Positions 35,399 through 45,780 of a DNA stretch of 64,000 nt are shown here, in pieces. Origin of the DNA: Antedon mediterranea (taxonomy: Eukaryota > Echinodermata > Crinoidea > Comatulida > Antedonidae); NCBI RefSeq assembly GCF_964355755.1, contig NC_092679.1, positions 19,086,932-19,150,931 of the forward strand. Direction: 5' to 3'. Numbering within the stretch: the first letter of the stretch is position 1; the number at the start of each line of letters is the position of its first letter. Under the pieces are notes generated by a model. The model was given only the letters and a program-made list of their open reading frames with translations. It made no database searches and had not been told where the DNA came from. The position numbers and the translations under genes were made by a program.

Positions 35399-37145
35399 TT
35401 AATTATTTTTTAAAAGCTCTATAATATCATCGGATATGTCAATAGTTTTAAATTTAGAACTGTATCTTTTAAAAGGTATTCCATCTTGATCTATCAGAAA
35501 CTTTTCGAAATTCCAAGAGATGTCGTTTCTTTTTACTGGACTCCACATAATCAGTTTAGAATCGCCCATCAAATGCGTTTGATTGTCAACTGGGAATGGA
35601 AGGCAGTCCTTAAGGTAGTTAAACATGGGATGAGCATCCTTGCCGTTCACAGCAACCTTGGAAAATATTGGGAATCTGCAATTAGAAAGGTTCAGTGTAT
35701 ATCAATATTATGATTATCAAAGATATTCCACAGAAAATGGAAATAGGGGTGTCCCAAAGGAGGGGTGCTATTGTATGTACACAACTACATAATTTTTAAA
35801 TAAATCATAACGGTGGATAATGGTATCTTTGTGGTTAACATGCTTGCCTTCTAATCCCAAGGTTTAGGGTTCAATCCTGACCCTAGTGCCAGGGTTGTAA
35901 CTTACAACTCAACCTCAAATATTTTAAAATTATTAAATAGTTTTCCATCCTGTAATTGGCGAGTTACTCGCTGTTGGATGCATATAAAATATTAAGACAA
36001 ATTTCTTTAACAGGATATGGAAAGGGTATTCACATAGTATGCATGATAAAGTATAATAATTTATTAAACCAGCATTCTGCATATTTCACAGCCTACAATC
36101 CTCATACTTCACCCAACCTGCGGCCCAATGTCCCAGCTAGACCAACGTAATGAATGAGAGAGTCCATCACACTTATAGTTTGCGGAAGGTCGTATAGAAC
36201 GACCAAAACCCATTAACATACCAGTTATGTTCTGGATAAATAAATTTACTTACCGCGCTTCATAGCCATTTCCTGGACGGACATATTTGAGAATGTTGGG
36301 CAGTTCTTTTTCTGTACAATTCTCCTACAAAATTAAATTGACAGATTAGAAAAAGTACAGGACACTCATCAGTCCTAGTCCTACTGTATAATGGTATGCA
36401 TACAGGTCTAATTATAATTTTAATTATTTATTCCGTCAACCATAATTTTGTATTTTGTAAAGCTTGTTGTAGTTGTACCCCAAACCCCCACTCTTCAAGA
36501 AGTGCTATTATTTTTTTATCCCTTTCGTTCTTACTCTAGCATGATGGACGCGCTGAAGCAAAATACGTACCTGATGGCCAAACTGGTTGCAGGGAAACCC
36601 CAGTACAATGAGTTTGTCTTTGAATTTCTTAGCAAGCTCATTCATCTGGGTGAAGTCCCTGGTGGTTGTACCTCAGAGGGACGCTGTATTCTGCACCATC
36701 ACAACTTTGCCCTTGAATCTGTCGATTAAAAACTATTTTTAATTAATTTTCTTAAAAATCTCTATGCTGCCCTGTCGTACGTAGGATATTCCTCTCTACA
36801 ACTCAAGCTCTCCTCAACTAAAAATACACTATCAAAATTTGTGGGTTTTTACTAGATATATTGAAGATTTGGCTAGGCCTCTATTTATTCAGGCTACGTA
36901 TATCATCATGGTAATAAGATCCACAAAAGAAGCTCCACTCCCCTTAACTTGGTAAACCAGCAATACGTTCCATGCACACGAAGAGGCCTAGGACGGTAGG
37001 CTATGAATATCTCCGAAAAAAGTGATTATTACCTTGAAAAATTAACTTCTTCTCCGTTTAATAATTTGGCAGAAAATTCAAAAAAGTTTTTTGATTTACT
37101 GCCACTCGTAGAAAACCCACGCTTCAATATCGATAGATGTAACAT
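35399..37145 (-). CDS. GPX: Selenocysteine glutathione peroxidase (GPX1-like)
   Basis: Reduces hydrogen and organic peroxides with glutathione. Four exons on the minus strand: 37145-37033, 36718-36571, 36324-36254 and 35675-35399 (TAA), 202 aa if the in-frame TGA at 36675-36673 is read as selenocysteine (residue 53). That TGA sits at the family's active-site position: QNTASL, TGA, GTTTRDF. The rest of the tetrad is present: Gln in FPCNQFGHQ, and Trp-Asn in ISWNFEKFL. The loop PGNGYEA and CLPFP segment are of the tetrameric GPX1/2 kind. The N-terminus [19 protein letters not shown] is basic and Ser-rich, like a mitochondrial presequence, before [16 protein letters not shown]. All intron phases fit. 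No SECIS was identified. Intron 3 carries a tRNA-like SINE. Tail to tail with PPP2R3C. Confidence 0.93.
35826..35925 (+). mobile_element. tRNA(Arg-TCT)-like SINE in GPX intron 3
   Basis: GTGGTTAACATGCTTGCCTT, a loop CTTCTAA that would present a TCT anticodon, then GGGTTCAATCCTGACCC as B box and T stem. The acceptor stem is not intact, so this is a SINE or tRNA pseudogene. Confidence 0.55.
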
Positions 37146-37467
37146 TTTCTTCTTTTTTATTCGATGTCGCGTAGGCCTAACATGCAGGACCAACATGTGC
37201 AGCTCTAGAGTAGGCGAGGCAGAGGCACCGCCACAATATCGAGGGTCGAGCGAGGATGCTTAGTGATTGGCTAATGCTGGTGGTACGGGGCGCAAACCTT
37301 TCATGTATTTATTATTCATTCATTCATTCTGCTTTTATTCAATATTTCTCTTTGCAGTATATATAGAATAAAACTGAATTGCGAGAGATTTACATATAAA
37401 ATTGGTACAAGCTTTCAAACATCAAAATTTACAACATTAAAAAGTTAAAAAGTTAAAAAAAATATTT

Positions 37468-38400
37468 TTAAAAAGGAGATATTACACATGGAAGAAACTG
37501 ATGAAAGTACTTATTACTTATTATTATTATTATTAATTTTGGTTTATTAATTAGTCTACACAGTGCTGGGAAACATGAGTTGTTGAATCTTTTAGTATTG
37601 CCATATATTTCACTTTGCTTCTTAGCATTCCTAAGTATCCTGCCACACGTTTCGCCTCTCAATTTAGGAAGTGCGTTAGGAACGATTTTGTTAAGATTTT
37701 TAGAAAAATCAAGAAGAATATCTTCTCTTCTTTGATCTAAAAATTTAAGATTAAGTAGTTTAATTGCTTGATCATAGGATGCATATTTTTGTCCGAGAAT
37801 TATTCTACATGCGCGTTTCTGTATAGATTCAAGCTCCATGGATTGTGCTATGGTTAAGGCAGAGTGCCATACCGGACACGCATATTCAGTTACAGGTCTT
37901 ATGTGGCTAATATACATTTGACGCAGATGGTTACAAGGCATTCCAAATCTTTTTAAACATGTCAACATATGTAATCTCTTACTGGCTCTATTAACAACAT
38001 CGTGGATATGCATATTCCATTTCAGATCATTAGTGATCTGAACCCCAAGTAACTTTAAGCATTCAACATTGGTTATTTTTATATTATTTATCGTAAATGA
38101 TTTAACAATGGGTTGATATTTGGCAAAAGAAATGTTCATAAAGTTAGTTTTTTCAATATTAATTATCATATTATTGTCTTTGGTCCATTGTGATAGTTCG
38201 TTTTATTGATCTTGAACATTAGGCGGGATTTTCTTGTTGTGAACTTCACATATTGACAAATCATCTACATACTTCCACCGATTTGGGAAGTCTCTAAGCG
38301 AATTGTTAACCATTACTTGGAAAATTAAGGGACCCAGTTTCGTCCCCTGAGGAACTCCGCAAGTTATTCCTTTCTTCCTTATACACACCAACTCCCACAA
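37468..38400 (-). mobile_element. LINE reverse-transcriptase fragment, 5'-truncated
   Basis: Minus strand, upstream of the GPX start. 38400-38203 contains the RT palm motif GVPQGTKLGPLIFQ and the catalytic box YVDDLS. After a break near 38190, 38169-37468 carries LKLLGVQITNDLKWNMHI, YISHIRPVTEYACPVWHS and LESIQKRACRIILG, the thumb region. It ends in an (AAT)n tail at about 37511-37530. The element begins abruptly at about 38400, typical 5' truncation. It is of CR1/L2-like form and inactive. Confidence 0.88.
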
Positions 38401-39376
38401 TGAAACATTTTGAGTACGTGTTTATAAATTAATGATTGATTATATTTAATTAAACAATAAATGACTAGTCCTTATTAATTTATATTGTTATTTACTATAG
38501 CGATTCTGATTTCTCTTTGTATTAGGCCTATATGTTGATAATTTGTAGGGGCCTACTAGCATAATTGATAATGTAGGCTTCCTACTAGACCTAGGCTAGG
38601 TTATGTAAAATATTTATTTATGAATTTATTTCTGACGCGTCGGTTTTCTATTATTATAATACAGTTAGGCCTACTGTACAGATTTCACTCTTTTTTTCAA
38701 GCACAAAATTATTAGGTCAAAGAGCTATTACTGTAATCACTAATATGCACAGTAAAAACTTTTTTTTCTTAAAAGAGTTTGCTGCAGTTAAAAGAATTAA
38801 TAACAGTTGTGAATTAAAACTAAAAGTAACATAATGATGAGACAATTTAATGAAATCAACGGAATTGTTTTTGCAATTTGTTTTTTTATTTGTCAAATCG
38901 TCCCGATTTTTGTGTTCGTCATTCATTACCATCTGTGCAGTGACGTCAGAATATTAAGGTATATCTGTATTTTGTTCAATTTCTTTAAAGAATACCATAT
39001 TATAACAGTTTGATGATTTTCAAACCCTTCCAATCCAAGTATCCTTTTAGACTGGTCCCAAGTCTGTTTGTATGCAAGTCCACCGTCGGCGTTTCAATTT
39101 TTGTATAATACGCGAATATGCAAAAATATTTACAATCGGAATATAATAATACCTGCAATAGGCCTACATTTAAGACCACTCTAGTTTAGACGTTTTATCA
39201 AGGTAGGTTTTTATAAATATTTCCTTATCTCCCTAATGATTGTTTTTATCGTTTTTCAATCAGTTCGCGCGGCCTACGGTACAAAGGTACATTATTTTAA
39301 CTCAAATAGTACCGTATGTGTATAATAATAAAGTGTAGTTAGTCGGATGCCTGCTACGTAATAGAGTGCAACAACT
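38401..39376. other. Intergenic, no gene seen
   Basis: AT-rich DNA between the LINE fragment and the Mab-21-like gene. It includes several TAGGCCTA copies (about 38523, 38663, 39160). It should hold the promoter of the downstream gene, but no core element could be assigned. Confidence 0.4.
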
Positions 39377-41434
39377 ATGACAGAAAACAACCATAAACAA
39401 CGCTTGATGGAGGAGCTTGCCAATGCAATAATTGGCTTAAAAATGACTGGGAGATTTGCTATTATCGCTACAGCTAGAATTGACCAGGAATGCTGGGAAC
39501 GTTTGTCCAAAAGCATATGGGAAATTGAATATCAAACCGGAAGTGCGTATGAAGGTATGCCTTGGGCAGTCTGCGGCGACGTTGACGTCATGATAGCTAG
39601 TTTTAACTATCCCATTGTTTTGTGCCAATCGCCAACTGAAGGCGAACAATATCGAGGAGGATATGTGATGGCTGAGAACAATAAAATGGAACCAGCGTTT
39701 CTAAAGCTTAAGGTAGTAGCTAAAGATACTGATTTATTACGAGCTGGTGTTGATAAAGATGGGTATCTGAAATGCAGAATTTTGCATGAAACTAGTAACC
39801 TTTTAAAAAAGGATACAGAAGTTCACGGACCATCACTAGCAACTTTCATTTCAAAAAAACATCCTTTAAGAGGAAATATGGACACAGTGCCATGCATGAA
39901 ATGCAAATCGTGGCCTTCTGTCACTCATGACTTTTTCACCAGAGAGAGGAAGAGCGACTGGCCATCTCAAGAGCTGTTAGGTAAAGTCTTAAGTTTAGGA
40001 TGTCTTGTTGTTGCTGTAGCGCACCCTGATAGCAAATCAAAGGATATAGAATGGAGATGGTCATTTTCCTTATCCGAAAGAAAAATCATTCAAGAAATCA
40101 GTGGGCCAATTGCTAATTGCATGTATGCTTTAAAGGTGTTGAAGAAAAAGTACATCGTAAATGATTCTGACAGACCAACGCCATTCTGTTCTTATTTCAT
40201 TAAGACGGCTTGTTTGTGGATGTGTGAAACATTTCCACATGAAGAATCTTACAGCGTCATGGATATGATCAGAAAAGTGTTAGATTGGCTCATTGAATGT
40301 TACCAGAACAGAATTCTGCCTCACTATTTCATTCCCAAACAAAATTTGATTGGTCATCTGCCAAGGAAAATTTGTGATAAGGTGGAAAGACAATTGAAAG
40401 AATTGAACAGCCCTGATCTTTGGGAATTTGTGATGTCCACTGTCGGTCATGGTCCGTTCGAACGCTATGCCATAAACTCGATGTGCAAAAACCTAAACAT
40501 CAGTGGAGTTAATAAAGTAGAAGACTACAAAACATTGGAAGCAAATCTGATATGTCACCCGAGGGCTGAAGAAGAGCTTGAAAAGGCTATTACCAACTTA
40601 CTCCCAGGAGGACCTCTGTACGACAACTATGAGCATGTAGAAATTGTGCAATGGGTACGACCAGAGATTCCGAGTTTACTTTTCGTTATCCGGACGTGCA
40701 TAGAAAACAGAATACACCACCCATCAGAGATTCTTAGAATGCCAGAAGAAATTATACTACCAGTAGTGAGTAGAATTGAAGACGTTGTACCTAAAGGGTA
40801 TGAGAAAATGTCTGTTCAGCGTTTGTACAGATATTTAGGTAATGTATACAATTATTTGTTGATGTATTTGCGGAAAAGAGAAGACTATGTGTCCGCTTAC
40901 GGATTGGATCTTTATAAGGAAAAACCGCTTAAATACTACCAACTTGGCGCTGAGATGGTTTTTCCCGACATGTGGAGTGACCAAGGAATTGGTGGCATAG
41001 CCCTTAAAATAATATATCATTATCAGAATGGGAATTATGATGCTTTGAAAGAGATATTTAGTGATAGTGAACAATATCTTCGTAACACGGCAGAAGGCGT
41101 GGATGAAATAAACCGGCACATCAGTGTATTAATAAACTCGAGCACGTTCTTAACAAAGTCTGCGTGGGAAGCTGACAATAAGCTGCTACTTCTTGGCGAA
41201 ACATTTTCAGTTGGGTTTGTTTATGTGCACCCAATCGCACTTGTATTTTATATACAGAGTAAGGTATCCTTACAGAATGGCGACAAAAAGAAGGCATCTG
41301 ATATTATAAGTTATATGGAGGAATGGTTGAAGCCAAATGAAGAAAGGTTTTCTGACGGACAGCTAATAGCAACAACTAAGTCATTGGTTGAAATTTTAAA
41401 AGAGGAACTGCAAAATGCAAATCTTTCAGAATGA
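39377..41434 (+). CDS. Mab-21 / cGAS-like receptor (cGLR) candidate, intronless
   Basis: A single uninterrupted frame of 685 aa. The N-terminal half has the nucleotidyltransferase signature: Gly55-Ser56 in TGSAYEG, the acidic pair Asp68/Asp70 in GDVDVM, and a third acid Asp169 in NMDTVPCMKCKSWP. The Mab-21 helical part follows: DWPSQELLGKVLSLGC, EWRWSFSLSERKIIQ (about 225-239), a KTACLWMCETFPHEESYSV stretch and PHYFIPKQNLIGHLP. About 300 further residues (385-685) are helical and not assigned, longer than vertebrate MAB21L or cGAS. Members with this intact triad can make cyclic dinucleotides on sensing nucleic acid and signal through STING; others are inactive. Activity here is an inference. 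No signal peptide or membrane segment is seen. The lack of introns contrasts with all neighbours and may mean a retroposed or expanded family member. Confidence 0.85.
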   Translation: MTENNHKQRLMEELANAIIGLKMTGRFAIIATARIDQECWERLSKSIWEIEYQTGSAYEGMPWAVCGDVDVMIASFNYPIVLCQSPTEGEQYRGGYVMAENNKMEPAFLKLKVVAKDTDLLRAGVDKDGYLKCRILHETSNLLKKDTEVHGPSLATFISKKHPLRGNMDTVPCMKCKSWPSVTHDFFTRERKSDWPSQELLGKVLSLGCLVVAVAHPDSKSKDIEWRWSFSLSERKIIQEISGPIANCMYALKVLKKKYIVNDSDRPTPFCSYFIKTACLWMCETFPHEESYSVMDMIRKVLDWLIECYQNRILPHYFIPKQNLIGHLPRKICDKVERQLKELNSPDLWEFVMSTVGHGPFERYAINSMCKNLNISGVNKVEDYKTLEANLICHPRAEEELEKAITNLLPGGPLYDNYEHVEIVQWVRPEIPSLLFVIRTCIENRIHHPSEILRMPEEIILPVVSRIEDVVPKGYEKMSVQRLYRYLGNVYNYLLMYLRKREDYVSAYGLDLYKEKPLKYYQLGAEMVFPDMWSDQGIGGIALKIIYHYQNGNYDALKEIFSDSEQYLRNTAEGVDEINRHISVLINSSTFLTKSAWEADNKLLLLGETFSVGFVYVHPIALVFYIQSKVSLQNGDKKKASDIISYMEEWLKPNEERFSDGQLIATTKSLVEILKEELQNANLSE

Positions 41435-42444
41435 TAAAACTACATTCACCTCCTTGATTTAATCCGATCTTTCAGGTGTATCTAATCACTTATGTTCAAA
41501 GAAGGAACAAGCAACATTTTTTTGTCATATTTTCCAGGAATGAAGTTAATGTTATAGGTCCATTATCCGGTCAATCATATTCCTCTGCCAGACTTTAATA
41601 TTGATATTATAAGTTAAGATTAAATTATATAATACCGAATTGAACGGCAGGAAATTCAAAAGCGTTGCAGTACAGTTCAGTTTTGTTCCTCCCACTGATG
41701 CCAGTCGCATCCAAGAGGCAGTCTTCTCTAGCATCCAAATATTATGCTGGGTCCGACTGTTGAAGGGCTTCCTTGACTGGGTTAGCTTCTTGGCTTGACA
41801 AGGATCGCACTGAAGGAGATTGCTTAATTTTGATCCATGGGTCACGATAGTATGGTTTTCGGGCTTGTGCAAAGTGCATTCGTTTTGTTAATGAGTAATT
41901 TTCAAATCAATCAACCAATTTCGTCTATCAGTATAAACGGACATTAACGAGTAAATTTGAACAGATGATGACAATTTAAAAAAAAATACAATTTCAAGAA
42001 AACATTTTAATGAATACACAAATTAATAAGCATTTATATCAAAGAAAATTGCCTGAATTATTAACCAAATTTACATATTGGTTCAAAGAAATGTTATTTT
42101 TATATCTAAAGTATGATAATTTCTTTCAAAATGTATGTTGTTGACGTCAAAATATAAACTTCAATTTTTTTTAAATTACAACCGTCTGCATAGTGTTTTT
42201 CGTCATTCAAATTATTACCATGGTAATACAGAATGTCTTTCTAACAGTTTCTTGACATTATCTGCAGTCTTCCTTACCTAAATGATGAAAGACATAACAA
42301 AACATGTGAATCGTATTGAGGTCTCGGTTCTCTAAAACTTCCTCACTGTAACTTAAATCTTCAGTCAGTTGCACGCATTATTATTATATATAATAACTAT
42401 GTAGTGATGTAAGGACTTGATTAGGAGACATGATAATTATGGTG
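41435..42444. other. Intergenic, no gene seen
   Basis: Separates the Mab-21-like gene from the end of ependymin-like gene 1, which converges on it. AT-rich with no supported coding or repeat structure. Confidence 0.4.
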
Positions 42445-44788
42445 TTATCCATTACTAGTTATACTCACAGACAGATTTTGGTTTTGACAGTAAGAAGGCA
42501 AAACAAAGTACTTGGACACGTCATCCAAACCTTTGAAATTGTAATATCCAGAACTTTCTAATATGTCAGCTGTTGGAACAGAAGAATTAAATACGTTAGA
42601 ATCGTTGTAATTAAAGAGGCACGACAAAGGCCGGCAAATCGTCTTGACTCGTCTTGCATTGCATCCCGACAAGAGATCTTGAGATAGCGTCAGTCGTATA
42701 GTTTTTAAGGTCGTCGGGAGGACATGTTTAATTTTCTCCCGACCGACGTGACGACTATAACGCTAGTTTGTTTCGCTACGTGCATGCCTTTTTAACATTT
42801 AAAAGTACATATCTCTATTTGATTTTTGGGAATGAAATTCTAGCTTTCACAATAGTTAGTTTCATAATTATTTCTCAGTCGCCCTTGTCACTCTACGTGT
42901 TGCCCCACCCGACCTCTATACTCACTTTCTGGTACTCTGGTACTACTTTGTATTTGGTTGCCGTAGAAAAATGAAGTGACGGGAATACAATCGTCCGCCG
43001 TAACCGTGCTGGTGTACATACCGTTTAACGTAGCCGTGTGTAGCGGGAACGCCCATAGGTAGACAAGTTTATCGCCTGCGAACGTTGCCTGTCCGTCAAA
43101 TGTTGCATTATCTGAAAAAAAAAAACATTTGTCCATTCATTCATTCATTGAAACCTTATTTCTTACTGCTAGGCCTCTACTATTAGTAACTACCTTTCTT
43201 CGCTACACATAGTTTTTTATCTAATCGCATATAAAATGAAAGTGTGTGCTTTAAGAGTAAAAAGTCACTCTAGTTAACATTTCAATACGACAGAGTCTCT
43301 TCAATCGATTACAGTACATTATTTCAGACAGTTTCACTATAAACAACGAGTGACATTTTCAATCGTTTACAATTGGAGTACAGTACACTAACATTTTTTT
43401 TTCTAATATAATATTTACCTGGAACACATCGATTAATTTTATCTTGTGCTGGAATGGCCATCTTGGTACAGTGTTTTGCTAAAGGATCTATGACCCATTG
43501 TGTTTTCTATTATAGTGAACATTACACAAAATGTTAGGTAGTCTTAGGCATGTTGTATATTGAACACCATCATTATGCTGTATATTAGTAATAGAGTGTT
43601 GATTAATGGCAAGCGAAAGTTCAGATTATCCATTGGGATTTATCAAATTAGGTTGTCGCGTTTATTTAGTGGGTACCAAGTACAATGAAGGGCCGGGCTC
43701 AGTGGAGGAAAAGAAAAATTTCTTCGTGCCATATAATATTACGTACACAAATATGTTTAAAAACGATCGTTGAGTAGTGCGTACTATTGCACGTCATGTG
43801 ATCCACACTCGTCCAATCAAATGACAGTAATTTATTCAGGTGTTATATAATATAGATTACTGCATAGGAATTTATCATGATAATGAACAACAGCTCCATT
43901 TATAATATGCATATCGATGCGATAACATGGACCATAGTTTTCCATGCTAGATGGATTTATAGGCCTCTCCTGGGCAAAGTCTGCCTGCATAAGATACCCT
44001 GTGCTTTAGTTTCAATATTTGTATTTTGAAATGTAAATAAATAAATATACCTCTGTAAACTTTTGTACGATGATAGTTGTCGTTGTCTTCTCTTTTACAA
44101 CCGTGGTGACGTTCAGCGCTATTCGCGATTTCATGAAGTCGGCGACAACCCCCACACCCTCAGTGTAGTACCCGTAAGAACCGTCGCCCTGTACATAGCC
44201 AATAACTGCTTCTATTTAAAAAAAAATAATGAAAAATGTTTAGCCGATGATTGACGAAAAGACATTAAAAATCACATGGCTAAAGCCTTGTTCGCACTTG
44301 GATATTTTCACCCAGAGTTTTACCAAAATTTAACCGTGATGTTAAAAACGATTGACTCGCGTAGTGAATCTCATGTGTTACCCGGAATCGCACGTTCGGG
44401 TGGTTAGTACAGGGAGGTATCATATTGTTATACCTCCCTGGTTAGCATTACCGAGACCATGGTAAGTTCTAATGGACAGCCAGTGGTCGGTAAAAGTAAC
44501 CATTGGACTTGGTTAATTTAACTATGAGGAAATTGTAGCCAGGGTTTGGATGGAACTTCGTAACTTTATCCGATGAATGATTTGACCAAATAAAGTCCAA
44601 TGCGATTAGCATTAGTGTCTCGTATAGAAATCGTTTCAATAAAAAAAAAGTGTTTTGAATTATTATTTACCTTTTTCAAAGCTGCACATATCTGGTTTCA
44701 GACAACATTTTGGTGGAGGCTGGGCGCCGATCAATTCTACCACACAGCAAAGCAATAGAGTATAAATAGCGTGTTTTGTGAAATGCAT
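42445..44788 (-). CDS. Ependymin-related secreted protein 1
   Basis: Exons 44788-44671, 44211-44051, 43506-43419, 43111-42926 and 42569-42445, 225 aa with the stop at 42447-42445. A GT at 42468-42467 could instead splice to an unseen last exon. A signal peptide starts MHFTKHAIYTLLLCCVVELI, followed by the paired Cys of PPKCCLKPDM. Next come ADFMKSRIALN, TQWVIDPLAKHCTK, NRCVP, WAFPLHTATLNGMY, TADDCIPV and SGYYNFKGLDDVSKYFVLPS before the last Cys. The Cys pattern (CC, C-x-K, C-V-P, C-I-P, PSxC) is that of ependymins, secreted calcium-associated glycoproteins. An N-x-T site (NVTT) is present. An earlier in-frame ATG at 44887 was rejected because it would put 33 residues before the signal peptide. 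Intron 4 holds a CGTCGGGAG element. Confidence 0.8.
42630..42772. repeat. Dispersed CGTCGGGAG-rich element in ependymin-like 1 intron 4
   Basis: Contains GGTCGTCGGGAGGACATG, then TTAATTTTCTCCCGACCGAC, an internal inverted repeat. It matches 22595-22755 in the opposite orientation. Confidence 0.5.
44410..44441. repeat. 32-bp hairpin CAGGGAGGTAT...ATACCTCCCTG
   Basis: Arms CAGGGAGGTAT and ATACCTCCCTG pair perfectly around a 10-base loop. It lies in intron 1 of ependymin-like gene 1 and shares its stem with 27660-27682. Confidence 0.75.
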
Positions 44789-45780
44789 GTTGATTGTATG
44801 CTTACTAAGCTCGGATAGTTTGTACTTTATGATTGTGTCTACTTTTATGATTGCTTGTACTTGTTTTATGTTTGCATCTTGACTCATAGTTTATCACGTG
44901 TGTGCGTAATCAATTATTGATTGCCCTCAATACTGTTTATTTTATATTACATTGATATATGAATTTATTTTCCTTTCTGTTAGCCTGACTGTCTGTTTGT
45001 CAACCGGTGCGTAATTTTAAACCGTATTAAGCTACGTTCGCACTCGTTCCGAAAATTATATAAATAATATTGAACGGCGCTGTCTTTCGTTCCGATTGAA
45101 CGGAACACGACGTGTGAATGTACAATGTATAGATAAATAGTGTACGTTATCAGAGTTGTAGGCCTTAATAGCTATTCCGATCTTTTTAAGCATCTTTGTA
45201 ATGTTCATAAGAATAAATGAATAACAGTAGCCTAAAACTGACCAACAATTAAACAATACAATGAACTGCATACACATTTTTTGTTTATATTTTAACGACA
45301 TTTTATTAATTAAAAAAAACTTAAATTCGTATAAGAATACAGTAATAGCATGTTTGTAGTAAAATGATATTTTATGAAAATTATTATATTATATCGGTAA
45401 ACATTCACTCTGCTGGTGAGACCAGATATTTTGGACATTTTAAATGAAATATCTGTGTTTTAGAAATCGTCTCGCACCATCGATCGGTTTTGTCTAAAAA
45501 CGAAAGAAAGATTAAGAGTTTATGACATTATTATTGCGGTCATAGAAACTGACATTCATTTTGTTTTTATGTTTATAATTAATTTGGAACTCGAAACTAG
45601 AACTAGAAAAAGCTCAGAGAAAGTGACGCTTATACATATTTCACTGTTAGTTCATCATAAGTGGCAATTAACGCACACACGTAGTATTGTCTCCTTTCTT
45701 AAAAACGAAAAGGAAAAACTCTCTACAAAGATATTTCGTGTCAATCAGACAGGGGTTAATTGCACCTTGCGCTTGTTACA

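Noticed and set aside
35826-35925. tRNA-Arg gene
   Set aside because: Only the anticodon loop and T arm look right; no acceptor stem.
41552-41872. 106-aa minus-strand protein
   Set aside because: No recognisable motif or exon signals; could be an old repeat but not supported.
44663-44887. Longer N-terminus for ependymin-like protein 1
   Set aside because: Would bury the signal peptide 33 residues inside the chain; secreted paralogs begin at the signal peptide.
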